From the NCBI GenBank assembly GCA_023390775.1, contig JAEWCF010000014.1:3787-67786 (forward strand): 64,000 bases of DNA, written 5' to 3'. Below, in pieces: positions 59,573 through 64,000 of the stretch (position 1 is the stretch's first letter; each line of letters starts with the position of its first letter). A model generated the notes under the pieces. The model was not told the DNA's origin. It ran no database searches and saw only the letters and a list, made by a program, of their open reading frames with translations. The stretch comes from Bacteroidota bacterium (lineage in GTDB: Bacteria > Bacteroidota > Bacteroidia > Flavobacteriales > Flavobacteriaceae). Both the position numbers and the translations under genes were made by a program.

Positions 59573-60120
59573 TGGAAGTTACCAAAACCGCATTGGAAGG
59601 CTGCGTTATCCTCTCCCCGAAAGTGGTGGGCGACAACCGTGGCTATTTCATGGAAAGCTATAATGAACAGGTTTTTGACCGGGCGGTTGGCACAAAAGTG
59701 CGCTTTGTCCAGGACAATCAATCGTTTTCCGGCAGAGGCGTCATTCGGGGACTGCATTATCAAACAGGCGAACATGCCCAGGCCAAGTTGGTTCGGGTCA
59801 TTGCCGGCGAGGTGCTGGATGTGGCTGTGGACATCAGACCCGGATCGGCCACCTTCGGACAACACGTAGCGGTGCGCCTTTCAGCCGAAAACAATTTGCA
59901 GCTCTTTATTCCCCGCGGTTTTGCGCACGGGTTTGCAGTACTGAGCGAAACGGCGATTTTTGCCTACAAATGCGACAATTTCTACAACCGGGAATCCGAG
60001 GGAGGAATCCTGTACAACGACCCCGACCTTGCCATTGACTGGCAGCTTGAAGGGGAGCACAACGTTTCCGAAAAGGATATCGCACTTCCGAACCTAAAAA
60101 ATGCCCGACCCGTATGGTAG
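59572..60120 (+). CDS. rfbC: dTDP-4-dehydrorhamnose 3,5-epimerase
   Basis: This 182-residue cupin-fold enzyme epimerises dTDP-4-keto-6-deoxyglucose at C3 and C5. Landmarks are DNRGYFMESYN, the catalytic-histidine segment GVIRGLHYQ, IPRGFAHGFAVLSE and GILYNDPDLAIDW. The ATG at 59572 overlaps the rfbA stop; a longer frame upstream is inside rfbA. The last 7 bp overlap rfbD. Confidence 0.96.
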   Translation: MEVTKTALEGCVILSPKVVGDNRGYFMESYNEQVFDRAVGTKVRFVQDNQSFSGRGVIRGLHYQTGEHAQAKLVRVIAGEVLDVAVDIRPGSATFGQHVAVRLSAENNLQLFIPRGFAHGFAVLSETAIFAYKCDNFYNRESEGGILYNDPDLAIDWQLEGEHNVSEKDIALPNLKNARPVW

Positions 60121-60953
60121 TGCTGGTCACGGGTGCCAACGGGCAGCTGGGACAGGCGCTTCGAGCGGCATCGGTGCATACGGCAGGGCTTCATTTCGTT
60201 TTTGCGGCATCCTCGGATCTCGATATCTGCGACCCCGACTCAGTCCGTCGTAATTTCGAATTGCACAAACCCGATTTCTGCATCAATGCGGCAGCATACA
60301 CCGCAGTCGACAAGGCTGAATCCGACCGCGAGGCGGCCTTTCGCATCAATGCCGAAGCGGTAAATTATCTTGCATCGTCCTGCGACGAAAGCAATTGCAC
60401 CCTGATCCAGATCTCTACAGACTTTGTCTTTGACGGCAAGAAGCGGGCGCCATACCTGGAAACTGACACCGCGAGCCCGTTAAACGTTTATGGCGCATCT
60501 AAACTTGCCGGTGAATCGGCTGCTGCGCGTTGCCCAAAACATTTTATTGTGCGCACCTCATGGGTTTATTCGCATTTTGGCCACAACTTTTTCAAGACGA
60601 TGCTGCGCCTGGCCTCGGAACGCGACCGGCTCACCGTGGTCAACGACCAGATGGGTACGCCAACATACGCCCCGGATCTCGCATCGGCCCTGATTCGGAT
60701 TGTATTATCGAACAGCTGCCAATACGGAATTTACCACTACAGCAACCTGGGAGAAGCAACCTGGTTTGATTTTGCGACCGAGATTTTTCGGAAGAATGAT
60801 GTGCGGATCGATCTTCAGCCCGTACCGACCGCGGCATTTCCGACCGCCGCCGAACGGCCGCCCTATAGCGTAATGGACAAGTCAAAAATCATGCGGACTT
60901 TCAACCTGTCCATCAGGCCGTGGGAAGATGCGGTACCTTCTATTCGCGGATAA
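60114..60953 (+). CDS. rfbD: dTDP-4-dehydrorhamnose reductase
   Basis: This 279-residue short-chain dehydrogenase-fold enzyme makes dTDP-L-rhamnose with NAD(P)H. It opens with the nucleotide-binding motif VLVTGANGQLGQAL and has INAAAYTAVDKAE, TDFVFDG and VYGASKLAGE (YxxxK catalytic pair). It completes rfbA-C-D; rfbB (the 4,6-dehydratase) is not in the window. It overlaps the convergent Ig-repeat gene by 14 bp. Confidence 0.96.
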   Translation: MVVLVTGANGQLGQALRAASVHTAGLHFVFAASSDLDICDPDSVRRNFELHKPDFCINAAAYTAVDKAESDREAAFRINAEAVNYLASSCDESNCTLIQISTDFVFDGKKRAPYLETDTASPLNVYGASKLAGESAAARCPKHFIVRTSWVYSHFGHNFFKTMLRLASERDRLTVVNDQMGTPTYAPDLASALIRIVLSNSCQYGIYHYSNLGEATWFDFATEIFRKNDVRIDLQPVPTAAFPTAAERPPYSVMDKSKIMRTFNLSIRPWEDAVPSIRG

Positions 60954-63900
60954 TTTTCCTGACAACCTTTTTCGCATTATCGGTCAACACCAGCATATAC
61001 GTGCCGGCCGACAACCCCTGCAGTTCGATTTTGCCGTGTTGGCTCCTTCCCGAACGAACCCATTTTCCATCGGCGCTGTAAAGCTCAAATGAAAGGTTCC
61101 TCGCAATGTTGAGGTAAATGAGCTCGGCAAACGGGTTTGGATAAATCGAAATCGCATCGAGCGGATTTTGAGGCGTACCGAGTTCGTCCTCAACCGTGAT
61201 TGAAAGGTCAAAAGAGGCCGAACCGCCGGTGTTATGCGCAGTCACCGTGTAAATGGCTTCTGGCGATGTAGCGGTAGGTGTACCCGAAATCTGTCCGGTC
61301 ACCGTATCGATCGTAAGACCAGCCGGAAGTGGAGGCGCAACGGAGAAATGCGTCACATTGCCGCTTACCGTCGGGATCAATGGCTCAATCTGGGAATTTA
61401 CGTGATACACATGCGGATTGAGATAACTCAGGTTTGAAGGGGCAGCTTCGAATACGGTGATAATGACATCGAAAGTGGCGTTTCCACCCGAATTCACTGC
61501 CATAACCGTATACGCGGCGGTAGAAGAAACTTCAAGCGGTGTACCCGAAATTTCACCCGTGGCAGTCGAAAAGACCAATCCTGCCGGCAATTCAGGCTGG
61601 ATCGAATAGCTGTTCACGTTGCCCGTAATGGTTGGCATCAATGGTGTTATCGCCGTTCCGACGTTGAACACATTGGGCGAGTTGTATGACAATCCGGTGG
61701 GCGCAACGTCGTTGATGGTAATGAACAATTCTGCGCTTGCTGACCCGGAAGCGTTTGCGGCCGTAACCGTATATAAAGTGGTCAGCATGACCTGCATCGG
61801 AGTGCCCGAAATTATGCCGCTCATAGGATCCATCGAAAGGCCTTGCGGCAGATCCGGTTGGATGGAAAAGGCCAGACCGGTTCCGGCAGTTGTGGGCACA
61901 AGCGGTGCAATTGCCTGCCCGATCGTATACACATTGGAAGCCGTGTAGCTTACCGCAGGCATGTTGTCGATCACTTCTATCTGGATGGTGAAAGTGGCCG
62001 ATCCCCCGGAATTACTTGCCGTGACAGTATAGCCGGACATTGTGGAGACCGCGGCCGGCGTGCCGGAAATGATTCCTGTAGCCGAATCGAGGACAAGCCC
62101 CGAGGGAAGTTCGGGATCGATGGTGTAAACTTCTACGTTACCCACAACTGAAGGCGCAAGCGGAGATATCTCAAATCCGATCACAAAAGTATTGGGGGAA
62201 TTGTAAGCAAGAGCAAAAGGGGCAATGTCAACCACCGTAATTTCAACCCCGAAACTCGTTGAGCCGCCCGAATTCGCCGCGGTTACTGTATAAGTTTCGG
62301 TCGAGGTGACGGCAGTCGGTGTTCCTGAAATCACACCCGTCGATGTGTTGAACGAGAGCCCCGCAGGCAGGTTCGGCGAAATCGAATAGGACGAGACGCT
62401 TCCGGTCACGGTCGGAGAAAGTGGCGTGATGGCCGTTCCGACGGTGAAGGTGTTCGGCGAATTGTAGGAAAGTGCAACCGGTGCCGCGTCGTTCACGGTA
62501 ATCACAACCCCGAAACTCGTCGAGCCACCCGAATTCGTCGCGGTTACTGTGTAAGTTTCAGTAGCTGAAATCACAGTCGGAGTTCCCGAAATCACCCCCG
62601 TCGTCGTATTGAACGAAAGGCCCGCAGGCAGGTTCGGAGAAATCGAATAGGACGAAACGCTTCCTGTCACGGTCGGCGAAAGTGGTGTGATGGCCGTTCC
62701 GACGGTGAAGGTGTTCGGCGAATTGTACGAAAGTGCAACCGGCGCCGCGTCGATTACGGTAATCACAACCCCGAAAGTAGTCGATCCCCCGGTGTTGGCC
62801 GCAGTCACGGTATAAGTTTCAGTAGCTGAAATCACAGTCGGTGTTCCCGAGATCACACCCGTCGATGTGTTGAACGAGAGCCCCGCAGGCAGACCAGGCA
62901 AAATCGAGTACGACGAAACGTTTCCGGTAACGGATGGCGACAGCGGCGTAATAGCCGTTCCTACGGTGAAGGTGTTCGGCGAGTTGTAAGAAAGGGCTAC
63001 CGGAGCCGCGTCGTTCACGGTAATCACAACCCCGAAGGTGGTCGATCCTCCGGTGTTGTTCGCAGTCACGGTATAAGTCGCAGTTGCAGTCACGGCAGTC
63101 GGCGTACCTGAGATCACACCCGTCGATGTGTTGAACGACAGTCCCGCAGGCAGGTTCGGCGAAATCGAATAGGCCGAGACGCTTCCCGTCACGGTTGGCG
63201 ACAGCGGCGTGATGGCCGTTCCGATAGTGAAGGTGTTTGGCGAGTTGTACGAAAGTGCAACCGGAGCCGCATCGTTCACGGTAATCACAACACCGAATGT
63301 GGTCGAGCCTCCAGTGTTGGTCGCAGTCACGGTATAAGTTTCAGTAGCTGAAATCGAAGTCGGCGTTCCTGAGATCACACCCGTTGACGTGTTAAATGAA
63401 AGCCCCGCAGGCAGGTTCGGCGAAATCGAATAGGACGAAACGCTTCCCGTCACGGTTGGCGAAAGTGGCACAATTGCCGTTCCGACAGTGAAGGTGTTTG
63501 GCGAGTTGTATGAAAGTGCAACCGGCGCGGCGTCGTTCACGGTAATCACAACCCCGAAAGTGGTCGATCCCCCCGTATTGGTGGCAGTCACGGTATATGT
63601 TTCAGTCGAGGTGACGAAAGTCGGTGTTCCCGAAATCACGCCCGTCGATGAGTTGAATGAAAGCCCTGCTGGCAAGTTCGGAGAAATCGAGTAGGACGAG
63701 ACACTTCCTGTCACGGTTGGCGAAAGTGGCACAATTGCCGTTCCGACGGTGAAAGTGTTCGGCGAGTTGTAAGAAAGTGCAACCGGCGCCGCGTCATTCA
63801 CGGTAATCACAACCCCGAATGTGGTCGATCCTCCCGTATTAGTGGCCGTTACGATATAAGTTTCGGTCGAGGTAACGGCAGTCGGTGTTCCCGAGATGAC

Positions 63901-64000
63901 GCCCGTAGATGTGTTGAACGAGAGTCCGGCAGGCAAAGTAGGTGAAATCGAATAAGACGAAACGCTTCCCGTCACGGTTGGCGAAAGCGGGCTGATGGCC
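60940..64000 (-). CDS. Large surface protein of tandem 87-residue Ig-like repeats with T9SS sorting domain, 5' end outside window
   Basis: The frame is open from the window edge to a stop at 60940, so the N-terminus is missing. About 1020 residues are visible. They contain ten full 87-residue repeats and one partial repeat of putative Ig (He_PIG) type, with consensus SYNSPNTFTVGTAI, LPAGLSFNTSTGVISGTPT and TYTVTATNTGGSTTFGV. The six full copies nearest the N-terminus are almost identical; the four nearest the C-terminus have diverged. The last about 75 residues are a type A T9SS C-terminal domain (ISIYPNPFAE, GKIELQGLSAGTYMLVL), which directs export and cell-surface attachment. Probable adhesin. 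Confidence 0.92.
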   Translation of the reverse strand, partial: AISPLSPTVTGSVSSYSISPTLPAGLSFNTSTGVISGTPTAVTSTETYIVTATNTGGSTTFGVVITVNDAAPVALSYNSPNTFTVGTAIVPLSPTVTGSVSSYSISPNLPAGLSFNSSTGVISGTPTFVTSTETYTVTATNTGGSTTFGVVITVNDAAPVALSYNSPNTFTVGTAIVPLSPTVTGSVSSYSISPNLPAGLSFNTSTGVISGTPTSISATETYTVTATNTGGSTTFGVVITVNDAAPVALSYNSPNTFTIGTAITPLSPTVTGSVSAYSISPNLPAGLSFNTSTGVISGTPTAVTATATYTVTANNTGGSTTFGVVITVNDAAPVALSYNSPNTFTVGTAITPLSPSVTGNVSSYSILPGLPAGLSFNTSTGVISGTPTVISATETYTVTAANTGGSTTFGVVITVIDAAPVALSYNSPNTFTVGTAITPLSPTVTGSVSSYSISPNLPAGLSFNTTTGVISGTPTVISATETYTVTATNSGGSTSFGVVITVNDAAPVALSYNSPNTFTVGTAITPLSPTVTGSVSSYSISPNLPAGLSFNTSTGVISGTPTAVTSTETYTVTAANSGGSTSFGVEITVVDIAPFALAYNSPNTFVIGFEISPLAPSVVGNVEVYTIDPELPSGLVLDSATGIISGTPAAVSTMSGYTVTASNSGGSATFTIQIEVIDNMPAVSYTASNVYTIGQAIAPLVPTTAGTGLAFSIQPDLPQGLSMDPMSGIISGTPMQVMLTTLYTVTAANASGSASAELFITINDVAPTGLSYNSPNVFNVGTAITPLMPTITGNVNSYSIQPELPAGLVFSTATGEISGTPLEVSSTAAYTVMAVNSGGNATFDVIITVFEAAPSNLSYLNPHVYHVNSQIEPLIPTVSGNVTHFSVAPPLPAGLTIDTVTGQISGTPTATSPEAIYTVTAHNTGGSASFDLSITVEDELGTPQNPLDAISIYPNPFAELIYLNIARNLSFELYSADGKWVRSGRSQHGKIELQGLSAGTYMLVLTDNAKKVVRKIIRE

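Noticed and set aside
60940..64000. Regular repeats that might suggest a CRISPR array
   Set aside because: The period is 261 bp, in frame and protein-coding (Ig-like domains), with no short repeats separated by unique spacers.

Overview
The window looks like a piece of a Flavobacteriaceae (Bacteroidota) chromosome of moderate G+C. The grounds are: TAnnTTTG -7 promoter boxes in front of many genes, a Por secretion (T9SS) C-terminal sorting domain, Bacteroidota-restricted families (DUF3078, DUF2480, DUF4837, DUF4175), start codons largely without Shine-Dalgarno sequences, and a SUF iron-sulfur operon. Most genes are housekeeping. There is no prophage, transposase or CRISPR array.

Layout. 1-2.8 kb: 3' part of a secreted multidomain adhesin-like gene, cut by the window edge. 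3-4.2 kb: hflX. 4.2-12.9 kb (minus): sufA-B-C-[four-helix-bundle gene]-D-S-lipoprotein-E-DUF59-DUF2480, then DUF3078. 13-20.6 kb (plus): a metallo-beta-lactamase-fold hydrolase, two secreted peptidases (S8, M1), rnpA, an S41 peptidase and a double OmpA-domain protein. 20.6-25.4 kb (minus): GNAT, DUF4837 lipoprotein, LysM lytic transglycosylase, pgk. 25.5-29.9 kb: holB and DoxX convergent with a PIF1-like helicase, then an OmpH/Skp-like lipoprotein. 29.9-36.5 kb (minus): methyltransferase, mnmG, ybeY, DUF4175, with two parS-like sites flanking mnmG. 36.5-46.7 kb: gltX, an outer-membrane gene pair, SPFH protein, glnS, folB, tRNA-Cys, LysE, GIN-domain protein, rnr. 46.8-50.2 kb: DUF2007 gene, a 0.5-kb AT-rich non-coding region rich in DnaA-box-like 9-mers, an Lcl-type lipoprotein, rpiB and a CDF transporter. 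50.2-54.5 kb: tex, a 170-bp tandem repeat, tatA, M23 peptidase, SdpI. 54.5-60.9 kb (plus): GH3 protein, nucleosidase-like protein, Wzz-like membrane protein, rfbA-rfbC-rfbD. 60.9-64 kb (minus): a giant Ig-like repeat surface protein with a T9SS signal, cut by the window edge.

Three signals go beyond a gene list. (1) 47.06-47.52 kb has the features of a chromosomal replication origin: AT-rich sequence, clustered TTATCAACA-type boxes, a switch from mostly minus-strand to mostly plus-strand genes, and parS-like sites 14-17 kb away. (2) The suf operon spacers carry arrays of 7- or 8-bp units just after stop codons and just before start codons, in inverted orientation. One such inverted pair brackets a four-helix-bundle gene of the family encoded by 23S rRNA intervening sequences, so it may be an IVS-like cassette inside an mRNA. 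(3) A ~170-bp intergenic tandem repeat of unknown role lies between tex and tatA.

All calls come from reading the sequence; no database search was run. Family names rest on recognised motifs and remembered families.
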